Positions 25,473 to 36,700 of a DNA stretch of 64,000 nt are shown piece after piece. Position numbers and translations under genes: made by a program. A model generated the notes under the pieces. That model saw only the letters and a program-made list of their open reading frames with translations. It was not told where the DNA came from and searched no databases. Within the stretch, counting starts at the first letter, position 1. Every line of letters begins with the position of its first letter. The DNA is from Trichinella spiralis. Lineage: Eukaryota; Nematoda; Enoplea; Trichinellida; Trichinellidae. Location of the stretch: the NCBI GenBank assembly GCA_000181795.3, contig CM012954.1, positions 4,330,145 through 4,394,144 on the forward strand, written 5' to 3'.

Positions 25473-26513
25473 TTCCCAATGGGCATGCGATCGTTTACCA
25501 GAACGTAGAGTTAATTACGTAACATTTCAAGTGATTCATTAGTTGAAGTTAATTACAAGACAAACATAGAAATAATACAGCATCCACGAATTCTAAAGTA
25601 TAAATTGATCTGTTTGTTCACTTTACAAGAACGAACTACAACTATATGCTAATTTTTGGTTCAAATACAGACAGACACACGCAAATTAATTTTCAAAATC
25701 TTTTCCTCCCTTGATTTCACAACCGATTTAACAATGACGCATTTACGCATCTTTGAGATATCGAATCAAATATCAAATACAAAAATAAATAAATAAAAAC
25801 ATAAACTTACCATTAATTGCTTGATTGCATCATTGGTTTCTCATTTGTACTCATTCGGCTGTTCACAAATAAATCTAATTCTTCAGTGAAAACGTATGGA
25901 AAATCTGAAATTAAAAACAGATCAAAATATAGAACAAATCAAAATAATAAATTTATCGCGCTCGTCATAGTTTTCAAAACCATTCTCATAATAATGGCAT
26001 GCTTATTACAGGTACAAGTCACTGCAACGATCGCATTTCAAACACTTCAGCTATACTGTAGTTTGCAATTTAAGACAAAGGCACAAATAGGCTACGTTTG
26101 ACGCATGCGTTAAAAAAATAAAATTAATTTAATCATTCATGCTTTTCAGTTGAAACTGAAAAGGAAAAAAATTCCAAAAAAGCATTAAATAACATTATTA
26201 ACGCAGAAAATTCAAAAAAAAATTCGTTCAACAATTTCAAATAATTGTGAAACGTAAAAGAACGAAGATGAGTGGAAAAAAGAAAAATGAATAACGAAAC
26301 TTCTCCAATATCTCTAGATATTAATTAATTGAAAATTATTTTGACAAAATATTATTTTTGGTTTAATTTAATCTGTACATCTGCAAAAAATATCCTGATC
26401 AATGCACGGGCGTGATATTTGTATTGAAAATATGCGAGCAAATCGTTCGTTCAAATGATGAAAAACTACAGTCGACAATACATGCAGAATGCGCAACGTA
26501 CATTATTTTAGCA
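25473..26513. other. Intergenic region between convergent villin and cyanase genes
   Basis: This is the 3' flank of the villin gene and the downstream flank of the minus-strand cyanase gene. It is AT-rich, with no exon resembling a known family. Open frames present are short and lack codon structure. Confidence 0.5.
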
Positions 26514-27095
26514 CTAATCCAGCTGGGTTGGTTCAACACGGGGCAGAAATTTGCCGTCCATTCGAATGACAACGCGTCGTTCTCCACTTTTGCCCGGCGC
26601 CTCAGAAAGCGTCATTTGAAAATCAATCGCCGACATGATACCGTCTCCAAATTTTTCCTCAATCAAACTTTTCAAACTTTTGCCATACTGTACGACCAGT
26701 TCGTGAAATCTGTACACGGCGGGATCGTGCATCAGCAACGGGTCGGCAATACGCAACGGACAGCGTTGCATTTCACGCAGGTCGTCATCTTGCAAAGCTG
26801 GAACAAGCTGCTTCAACGTAGCTGCTAATTTCGGACTCAGACGGGCTTGGTTGTGAAAAAGCTGCGCACAGTGGACGTTCGTAATTTGACATCTCGACGC
26901 GATTTCGTCAAACGTCAAGCCGGAATCCAATTTCGCCTCAAGCAAACGTTTCACGAGATTCTGCTTGTCTTCGACGGTACAAATTGAACTAGCCGATCGG
27001 CTTGAATTCAAATTCGACAACAATTTAGCACGACTGAAATGAAATAATCTAAACACCACCGACATTGACTCGCTTGAAAACCTCAGTTCCACCAA
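26514..27095 (-). CDS. cynS: Cyanate hydratase (cyanase), probably mitochondrial
   Basis: Cyanase converts cyanate and bicarbonate to carbamate and CO2, the carbamate then yielding ammonia; it detoxifies cyanate. The catalytic part is in a single exon. Counting from the first in-frame Met (27095), the family triad is present as R119 and E122 (in DPAVYRFHEL) and S145 (in GDGIMSAIDF), in the same spacing as the bacterial enzyme, and the C terminus has the signature RMDGKFLP. The N-terminal helical part (TFDEIASRCQIT) also fits. The frame is about 35 residues longer than bacterial cyanase. The extension starting at the second Met (27065) is basic and Ser-rich with no acidic residue (MSVVFRLFHFSRAKLL), like a mitochondrial presequence. 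An alternative is that TTATTTCATTTCAG just upstream of 27033 is a real splice acceptor and the start lies in an unseen exon. The gene is GC-richer than its flanks. Animal cyanases are thought to be horizontally acquired. Confidence 0.93.
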   Translation of the reverse strand: MVELRFSSESMSVVFRLFHFSRAKLLSNLNSSRSASSICTVEDKQNLVKRLLEAKLDSGLTFDEIASRCQITNVHCAQLFHNQARLSPKLAATLKQLVPALQDDDLREMQRCPLRIADPLLMHDPAVYRFHELVVQYGKSLKSLIEEKFGDGIMSAIDFQMTLSEAPGKSGERRVVIRMDGKFLPRVEPTQLD

Positions 27096-27934
27096 TTTAT
27101 TACATTACCTTACAAAATTACAAAATTGATTTTCAGGCTACATTTTCAATTTCAAGGAAACAACCAATATTTTAAAAATATCAACAGCTAAGTTGCTACT
27201 AAATCACTCATTCATAATAGCCAATGCTCATAATTCGTTCTTTATTTATTCACTTAAAATTTACCCCGAAATGGATAAAACGACAAACTGTACTTGAGCA
27301 AGCAATGCACTAGAATTTCCACATCAGCTGGTGGATATGTTCAGTTGACATTTGAACGATCACACTGCTAACAAAATCATGCATTCAACTTCATGCAATG
27401 TTTTCACCATAAATTAATGATTTCAAAAATTCTCCACCAACATAAAAAGCAAATGATAGTAATTTCATGATACTCAAGTATAGTTGTATTAATTTAAATT
27501 TCTTTAAATATCATTTAACATAAAATGTATTACAAATGGTACAAAACAATGAATGCAAATTTCCAACACTGCAACATTGCTTTTTGTAAGCAAAAGAGAA
27601 GTACTGACTGAATCTTACCAATGTAACAATCTCACCACTTATTACATTATTCTACAATTGCAAATTAGATACTAAAATTACACTTGTTAAATAAATATAA
27701 TTAAAAATAGAAAAAATACTTACAATGAACGAAGAAATGAGTGAATAATTAAATCTTTTTGCTCTTGTTATTATTTCGTAAAGTTAAATTTTATAAATTT
27801 CTCTTCAACAGAGCAACGCAAAATGCCGCTGAGCAATGATCATGGAATTTGCATAAATAAAATGTTTGCAGTGATGATATAATACGAATAATAATAATTG
27901 TTATTATTACTATTATTATTGTTTGGCAACAGAA
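27096..27934. other. Divergent intergenic/promoter region
   Basis: Sequence between the cyanase (minus) and the LDLa/CUB gene (plus), so it should hold both promoters and possibly a non-coding or short first exon of cyanase. Only AT-rich sequence and an ATT/AAT microsatellite near 27885-27922 are visible. Confidence 0.45.
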
Positions 27935-30858
27935 ATGATTGATTATAGATTGAAGTTTAAACTTACATTAGTAATAACAACAGCGATGACGATAATAATT
28001 TACCACGCGGTTGCAGGATCGGATTTGCAGTTGTCTTCAGCAATGAAATGGGAAAATTCCTGCTCCACAAACAGTCCGCTAATCAAGAAAACTGCATCAG
28101 TTTTATGCCCCAATACCGGTGCTTGGATACAAGCCGGACAAATTTGCGACGGTCGTACTCACTGTAGTGGAACCCGAGCCGACGAGCTGGCCTGCGTGCG
28201 CGACGTCCACATTAGCAATGCATCGCAGGAGCCGGGCCAGCCGATCGCCGTGCAAGCATTCGTGAACGCGTTGGGCTGTTGGGCGCCTCTGTGCAACAGT
28301 GAAAATCCGCTAATCTCACTGCTGCTTTGCCGAAGTGTAGGCGCGGCCGTACCGTCGAGTTCGTTTCCTTTGGCAAATGTCCAACTCAGGCCGGCAGTGA
28401 ATGTCAACAAGCTTCAGTGTCATACCGATGAAGACCGGGATTTTCAAAGCTGCCTGGCCAACAACGCTGCCGAAGCGACTCAGCTTCTCGTCTGTTCCAA
28501 ATTGTTCGGTTTGCACTGCATGAAAAAGTGTGAATTTGCTCTCCAAAAACGAAACGGCACTTTGAAGAGTGTAGGATTTCCAAGCGTTCAACTGCCAAAT
28601 TTAAATTGTCGTTGGAATCTGACCGCTCCGGACAATCACGTTATTGTTGTACACTTCAAACATTTCAACGTACACCCGGATGACAGCCACGAGTGCAAGG
28701 AACAAGGCTACGTCGAGCTCGGCTTCAAAGATACGAACAACACTGTAAAACTTTGCAAACTGGAAACACTGCACAAGAAATATACAAGTTTGACAAATTC
28801 CATGTGGATTCGACACGTCAGCGCAGATAAACCTCTGCGCAATCCTGGTGCGCAGGGATTCCTACTTCGATTCGAAGTCGTCGCTATGGAAACGGACCTC
28901 GGCCAAGGTCCGCTTAAGTCGACCAATGCCCAGCTAACTCCAACAATGATCACAATTATTGCAGTAGCAACGGCAATGGTGATCAGTGTGATTGTACTGA
29001 TAATTGCTTCAGCGCCTCAATTCAACCGCAAGCTGCGCAACAGACGCACTTTCAGTCAACAAATGACAACACGTCAAGCAACCATGGAAGGGGGATCGTT
29101 GGTTCAGCTTCATTGGAACAATCTGACAAATCCCACTAGAAAGGTATTCTGTCCCGATTGCCAATCTTCGTACACCAGCAGCGGTGAATTTTGCCCTCAT
29201 ATGCAAACTCTGGTCAGCTTCATGCGTTCTCCAAATGAAAAGTAACCATACCATTTTACCTTGAAATTATTTAACACATTCCTCGCGTTGCGAATTATTA
29301 TTTTTTTTGTTAAGAAATTCACTGTCAGAGATGTTGAAATGCCATTTCCAAAGATTCAACTCCGATATACCAGTCGACGTGAACAACAACAATAACGTAG
29401 TCACCACAGTCAGCAGTGCAACAATTGATCTTGATCAAATGTATTCTGGAGCCAGTCTGATGGTGCACGGTTCTAGCCTGAGCGTACCGAATCCCAAGCT
29501 AATCCACTGCCAGTCAGGAGATTTGAACATCACATACACGGAAACTGGTTCCAAACAATGCAGATCTTGCACAATGACAAGCCTCAGTGAAAAGCAGGCA
29601 TGCAATATTGTGAAGGAAATTTTACAAATGCCACAGCATTCAAGCAAAAACAACAAGTTAAAGCAAGATCTGCGCATCGGCACGCATCATCATTTTTCCT
29701 CCGACCACAATCACAGCGATGACGCACACAAATTGGCAATTGTCAAGCGCAACTGCAAACGTAAGATGCAATCGCCGGTGAACTCTTTGGTCGACAATTT
29801 GCACAGGCTAACCATAATCAAAGCGAAACGGAAAAAACGTTCCTATACACAAGAGATCAACATCAGTGCATCCTTCACGACGAACCGTCGGTCGACAGAA
29901 TCTGGTAAATTATTCATTCATTTAAATATAAAAAATTATTTCAATTATTCAAAAACAATGAGGCTAAAACTAAAGACTGAACTGAAAAATTTCTTTTTAA
30001 CTTATTACGCAATCTTACGAACAGTGGATTTCCTTTTTGATTTTTCTTTTGATGAAGTTGATAATGGAATTGGCTAAAACGTCGAAATGATCGTTCAGAT
30101 CCTTAAAATTCTCGCAAATTGACATAACTTCTCGCCTCTGAAATGGAAGACTACAATGAGAAATTATCTCAAATTATTATTGTAAATATCAGATTATAAT
30201 TTATTTGAACATATACTCAGATAGCGATAGAATTATTCAACGGAGTTCAAATGATACAAAAGTGTAAGAAAGTACAGTATCTCATATTACTGTTTACCAC
30301 TACTACAATATTTATTTAATAACCATGCCAATTATGTTTATTGCGAATAAAATTAAGTTTCGCATAAATGTACAAGCAAATTATTAAAAATGACACTGAA
30401 CGTTTCACAAACCTGAAACAGAAATTATTTAACAGTATCCTTAAAGTATTCATAACAAAACGCAGGTACAATAGTTTTATAGCGAAACGCAAAAAAAAAG
30501 AACATTAAAAACGAAACATAACACGATATTTTCATTTTCACTAAAGAAAAAAATTTTTTTTTCCGCAGATGCAAATTTGACTACTTTTGTTGAGCAAAGC
30601 TATTGGAAACCACCATTTTTGGATCCGAACTGTCACAGTCATTCCACTTTGTCCGTCTGTGGACTGTGTCATGGTAATAATACAACAGAAAGTTGCTACT
30701 ATCCAACTCGAAGCGTCAGTCGATCCATGTCAATTTCGTCGAATCTATTATGCGCCGGTATTGGACCCCCGATGCTCAGCAGCACTCAACAACCAATGCC
30801 AGAACAGAGCACTATTGTTGGAAGCGTTCCGTCAGTTTCATTAAGCGAACCAAAATAA
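27935..30858 (+). CDS. LDLa/CUB single-pass membrane protein (MIG-13-like architecture)
   Basis: Predicted cell-surface receptor or co-receptor. Proposed exons are 27935-29183, 29329-29904 and 30569-30858, giving 704 residues; phases agree at both junctions. From the first ATG there is a hydrophobic signal segment (about 8-28), an LDL-receptor class A-like module (43-87, with CDGRTHC and DELAC but one Cys fewer than usual), a Cys-containing stretch (about 104-195) faintly like a scavenger-receptor domain, and a CUB domain (about 199-315, starting CEFALQKRNGTLKSVGFP). One transmembrane helix follows (about 336-360, TIIAVATAMVISVIVLI), then a long Ser/Asn/Lys-rich cytoplasmic tail with CxxC pairs. 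Nematode MIG-13, a cell-migration receptor, combines LDLa, CUB and one helix; similarity here is by architecture only. If the first intron is retained, translation ends at 29245 after a short different tail. An AATAAA lies at 30866-30871. Confidence 0.75.
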
Positions 30859-31217
30859 GCCAAGCAATAAATTAAAAACAGTATTCATTTTTCAAATTCA
30901 GAAAAAACATCATTATTATAATTAAAAAATAGAACAAACATTTGCTATTTTGTTAATATTATAATATGTTTAATAATCAACTGAATATATGGAATAAATA
31001 ATACATTATTTATGTGGAAAAAAATGATTACTGCTGAAGACGATGGCAACAAATAATCTCATATACATTAACAAAACAAAAAACTGAACTAAATTTTCAG
31101 CAGTGTAGCAGACTTTTGAAACTATAATAACTGATATAAAATTTACGTGGAAAACTGTAAAAGTGATAGTCAAGTATCATGAAGAAAACAAGCCACTTAT
31201 CATCATTAAATCGACAG
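30859..31217. other. Short convergent intergenic region
   Basis: AT-rich 3' flank shared by the LDLa/CUB gene (plus) and the SGT gene (minus). It contains the plus-strand AATAAA at 30866-30871 and no recognised exon. Confidence 0.6.
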
Positions 31218-32727
31218 TCAGTTTTTCGGCGCATTATCATCATTCTCCCCGTCTTTACCGTCATCTTTGCGGTTGCCTTGTGTGCCATCTTTTTTTGCAT
31301 CTTCGTCGCTCTTCTCATTACCAGATTGCTGACTGCCGTTGGTATCTGGTCTGCGGTTGTCGAATTCCCTCCGTAACAGATCGGCAAAACTTGGATGCTG
31401 CTGCTGTATGATACTGGCCAAACGTTGACTACTGAAACATTATTGTAAATAAATAAACTTTTATAGGAATAAAGAAAATCCATACGCTTGTAACAAATCG
31501 TACATGTCTGTTGGACTTGAAGTGAATCCCTCGCTATTTCCCATAATTGATGACATACTGAAAATATTTATGCAATAAACAAATAACCTGTATAAATACA
31601 AGGAGGAAAACCGAAAACCACTACTACACATTACTCACAATTCACGCATCGGAGGTTGCTCCATTATGTTGCTTAAAACATTAAAAAACTCTGGATTGTT
31701 AACCAGTGTACTCAGTTCTGGAAAAAATCCTCTCATCGTCGGATTCGAATTCCCTTGGTTTCCTGGATTCCTCAACCGTTCTTCAGCAATATTCAAGTTG
31801 TTGATAAAACTTTCATTGTCAGGATCCAACTCCAACGCCTTTTTATATGCATTCACAGCCTCAGTGAACCGATTCATACAAGAATAAGCTAATCTGAACA
31901 AACAAATAAACAATGAAAAATAAACAGTTCCCCCATTTTACCAAAAGGCTTTCATTTTACCCTAGTCTACCATACGCTTTTCCGTAATTCGAATCCATTT
32001 GAATCGCCTTCAAACAGTCTTGAACTGCCATTTGATGACCTTCCAATTTGCTGAACGCAGCAGCGCTGTAAAAATTGAAAAACAAACTTATAAAGAACTT
32101 ACAAATCTTTCTTACGGAATATAACTTTACAAATTTTACAATTTAACTAATACATAGATCATTCAAAAAGTTTATATGCATATATACATATGAGAAAATA
32201 ATTTTCACACATTACCGATTGCAAAAGAATGTTGGATTTTTAAACAACTTGATGGCTTCGTTGTATTTTTCCAAAGCTTTTCGAAATTCCCCTTGTTGCA
32301 TCAGCAGATTGCCTTCGGCTTTTAACTGCTCTGCTTTTTCTTTATCAATCGGAGTCGGATTAGACGAAGCCTGAAAATGGGATAGTTATAATATGAAACA
32401 AAGAATTAGAGATTTAAATTGAAAACCTTTTTCCCTAATCCGTCGATATAAATATCATACAAATCTTTATCTGGATAAACATCAGCATCTTCAACGCTAA
32501 TATTAAATATATTCTGAAGACATCGACATGCCGCTAGAAAAACAAAAGAAAAAATGTAACCGAATGTAAAAAATAACAACAAAAACCTATTGATGATCAT
32601 AACCATGACAACAGAACGTACTTTCAATTATTTCGCAGACGTCAGATGGATAATCAGAGGTGTAGACTTTTCGTCTGAGATAGTTTATTATTGCCAAAAT
32701 CAAACCTTTGTCCACCTCGTTACTCAT
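31218..32727 (-). CDS. SGTA: Small glutamine-rich TPR co-chaperone (SGT)
   Basis: Cytosolic Hsp70/Hsp90 co-chaperone that also acts in triage of tail-anchored and mislocalised membrane proteins. Exons on the minus strand: 32727-32622, 32533-32427, 32370-32216, 32065-31961, 31893-31639, 31557-31486 and 31431-31218, giving 337 residues, the usual size. The N-terminal dimerisation region (MSNEVDKGLILAIINYLRR, then CRCLQNIFNISVEDAD) matches the family. It is followed by a three-unit TPR block: AEGNLLMQQGEFRKALEKY, then AAAFSKLEGHQMAVQDC, then LAYSCMNRFTEAVNAYKKAL. The region after the TPRs contains Met/Asn/Pro-rich sequence and QQQHPSFADLLRREF. The tail is a charged Asp/Lys/Asn/Gly-rich stretch instead of the Gln-rich end that named the mammalian protein. 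All introns are GT-AG and 51-205 nt long. Confidence 0.95.
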
Positions 32728-33734
32728 CTCGCAAACAACAACAACAATGAACTCACAAGACTGTACGCTACTAAATGAAAAGCACAACAACCTGCATATC
32801 ATTAACCTCGGCGAAAATAAATATTAAAAAGTTAATAACGAAAGCAGTTAATACTTATTAAATAATTTTATAATTAAAATTGCATTATATAAAAAAGTAT
32901 GTATATTTTTTACAGTGAGAATAATTGAAATAAGCAAACAACAATTGCAAGTATATACAACTGCACATGAAAGGATCAGAAAAAAAATGTAATTGTTTTA
33001 TTATCCTTATACTAAAAGGTAACTTAAAAAACATCATTTTAAAATATGCTTTACAATATAATTACTCAGGAACTGCTTTTCTAAATATGCATTCACAAAA
33101 ACATGTACAGTAAACATACAGTAACCTACATTACACGTTTAAATGTTATCCAGCACGTTCATTTGCTCATAAAATGATTATTACTTCAATTCAATCCAAA
33201 TATTGCTTTTAAAACAGTAAATTTTTAACAACAGAACATTAAGAATTTATAAATTCACCATGTAAAATAAAATTATACGCAATTCAGATCGATGATCTTA
33301 CTCTTTCAACTCTTATGCATGGCTTCATTTTAAAATAAAAAATTATATTTGTATACAAACGGCCATTTTACAAATTTCATAAAATTACTTTAAAACTGAA
33401 AAATCAGAATCAGTCAATTTTCCAAGTCTGGTCAAATGAAGAAATTTTTAATTCAATTTAATGTAATAAATGATTTCCACATTACTTCGATAAAGCTAAA
33501 TGCATATATAAAAATAAATAGACTATACTGGATTAGAAGTTTCATTAGACTGTACAAAAATTTACCAAGCATTTCTAATATATAAAATAAAAGGTGTATT
33601 TTATTAGAGAAAATTATTTTCTTCCATTGAAGAATAATGAATCACGCATCATGATGGTCAAACTGGAAAAAGGTATAAGATACAGAAAAATAGTTTTCAT
33701 TCAGCTTCACAAATATGCTACCGCACATGTTTCG
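32728..33734. other. Intergenic region between SGT and PRMT6-like genes
   Basis: Both neighbours are on the minus strand, so this is the SGT promoter side and the 3' flank of the methyltransferase gene. The sequence is AT-rich without recognised exons, RNA genes or repeats. Confidence 0.5.
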
Positions 33735-36700
33735 CTAAAATAACTGAAATTCAGTAAAAGAATGGCTGTGCTCCGAATGGCCATTGGAAGTATACTGCAA
33801 ATCAACGCACATACAACTGAAAATAAAACAACACACTTGATTACAGGAAATAAAATAATATTTAAAAAAATACAGTTCTACCGATTTTCTTCTGTATTGC
33901 GTTTGAATTCAATGGAACCTTGAATTACATCACTTTGTTCAACCTGAAACGGTTTCACGTACAAAACAGTCTGCAGCCAGTGTGTAGGTCTAAAATAAAT
34001 GAAACAATTCCCATTTTCAGCGGAAAATCAAAGCCAACATCTCAAAAGCATAAATAAGAGATGTTTAAATAATAAATAAAAAAATTACGATAAAATAAAT
34101 GAATAAATAAATAAATAAATGCAAAAAATTTGCTGTGGATCTAATAATCGAAACTCACGCTTCGAATGGTGCAGTGTCAAGTTCCACTTGAGCAGGAAAC
34201 AAGGCGTTGAACCAAATGCAAAAGCCAAAAACATCACCTCTGCCAATGCATTCACAACTGAATTTGCCCTTTAAAAACAACCAATTAATTAAAAGTTTAA
34301 TTGAGAAAATTGAAATTTCGCCAACTTACTTTCAATGATTGTAAATCTTCTTCTTGAACAGTTCTCAGGTCAAGTTCGAATAATTTCGCTTGAATACCCA
34401 TCACTTCTTCAGGAGCGATGTCATGGCAAACCATCTTACCTAACGGTCAAACAAAAAATCCATATATGCACACAGCAGTGACCCCAATACAATACTGTTC
34501 GATAAATCTTAATTTCGACAATTTTTGACTCCAAAGTTCAAAATATAAGAACCCAGTAACACCATTTACTTGTATTTTGCTACAACCTTAGATGTTGCGT
34601 TGCAAATTTTCCTAATAAAAAGTGTAACATCGAAATGAAATAATAAAATTAAATGTAGTATTCCTTTGTTTGATCACTCTGCTAGTTTTTTCATTCACTA
34701 AGAGTAAATAAGAGTTGAGAATAAAATTGTAATAATCACGGAACAGTGATATTATTTTTCCCTGCTAATAAGAGTGTGCAAATTCCGACTGATGCAGTGT
34801 TAATGTGAAATAATTAAAAAAGAAAACCATTTGCTTTTTAGTGATAATAAATTTAGATGGATAGAAAATTTTACGATATGAAGACGACAGACATGAAAAT
34901 AGAAAATTTTACGTTCGTTTTCAGACATTCAGCAGCAATTGCATAACTGAATTTGTTGAGATATTAACAACAATAGCAATTGAATGATAGCAACAGTTAT
35001 AGAAGCGAATAAATGATAACAATAATAATATTATGAATAAAAGTATGACAAACAATTGAACAAGTGCAAATGTGTGTGTGTATCCAAATAACAGACGTTC
35101 GACAGCTTCGAAAAAGCTCACAATGGTCTTGTGTCTAATTTTCGTCACCTTTGACGGCTTGAATTTCGATGATTCTTCAGAAGCAAACAACATTCTCATA
35201 ACTTTTCTCTTGCAAAATAACCAGACGCAAAAATGAAAATTCCCATTCAACAAATGATATGCAAAAAAAGAAAGAAAAAGACAGGAAGGGAGAGGGAGAA
35301 ACAGAAAAGATGAAGAAGAATTTCCAAGTTTTGGCATTCAAAAAGGGAATCGATGCAAATTAATCAACTTCAACAAACAGCAATCATATGCCTACCTCAC
35401 AACTTCCTCGTTTGCAAAGATGTCACCTGAAAAGCTGAGCAATATCGAAGGCGGAGCGCAGCAGAAAACACAAACGCAAATTCGATAAACGAGATAAGCA
35501 TAAACCCGTAAACAAAAAAGAATATATAAATAAACAAATATGGTATTTATTGACAAAAATTCATTGAAAACAAACATTTATTCAATATTCAAATTTATCA
35601 CCATTTTCTTTCCTATTTCTATAGAGCAATGTTTTTATTTTTCGAAAAAGATTGCTCTCTTGAAAATTCCTTTATTATACTTACTTATCATGTTATTGGT
35701 TTATAAAGAAAAAAATTGAATTATCAGAAAATCCAACAAACTGCTGAAAAGTTCAAGTGAACAGTTTGTTCATTCATTCAGCGTAGTATAATGTTTAGAA
35801 GAAATCTAAAAAAAATACTACAATGCTCAATTGGATTAATTGTTCAATGAAAATGGTATATCACTAGGCGACTGGGAAACAAAATGCTTAATTCCAATTC
35901 AAACTAAAGCCTACAACACCAATAATGGATGAGAAAGTATCGATTGAGAAAAGAAAAGAATTTCGTCGAAAAATTATTCAAAATACCTCTCATTCAACAC
36001 CAATACACGGCATAGAAAAGCTTGGGAAAAAATAAGATAATATTTCAAATTTTTCACCATTGTGCATTTGTGATGTGATTTTATCGAGCTTATCGATGCT
36101 TGAAGAAAAAGAAAGAAAGAAGAAACAAACTTTTCATTGGTACAAAAATACACCGCAAAAGTGATGCTAATTTATTTAACTACTTATTTACTTATTTATT
36201 ATAATTTAAAAAAAACTATATGAAAAAATTTTTTTTCTTTCATCAAGTCAAAAATCAAATTTGTTTGTGAAAGCGCAAACAAACAATTGTTATTGGATTG
36301 AATTTCATCCAGCTCTTTGAAATTCAACTTCTCTCTCATCGTATCTTTCTCTTTTGGTCTCGCTCAAGCAGACAATTCAACTATCGCAGCTTCGTCTTGA
36401 TAGGCTGCTCCTACTTTATTGATTGTAAAATAAATAATGAGGAAGGAATTTTTCAAATTACATTCAATTAAATCACTGCAACACTGTTAATTATAAAACA
36501 GGCCGATGATTGCGTCAACAAATATTAAAAACAAGCTAAACAAATAATAAACAAACATGCGTATATTAGCATTTATGTACTTAATATTATGCTTTTTTTC
36601 TGTTATTTCTATTTCCTTCGCTACAATATTTGCCATTATGGATAAAATTAAATATTCAGTGATTGCAATCAAAATAGCAGCACTAAATAGTAAGTGAAAA

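Noticed and set aside
26412-26828. Plus-strand 138-codon frame
   Set aside because: It is antisense to the cyanase, whose motifs are unambiguous on the minus strand.
29184-29245. Treating the LDLa/CUB protein as ending at 29245 with a separate gene downstream
   Set aside because: The frame-consistent donor at 29183 and acceptor at 29329, plus matching phase into the last exon, favour one gene; kept only as an alternative isoform.
34921-35337. Minus-strand 138-codon frame in the PRMT6-like intron
   Set aside because: Low-complexity Phe/Leu/Ser-rich sequence without splice partners or family resemblance.
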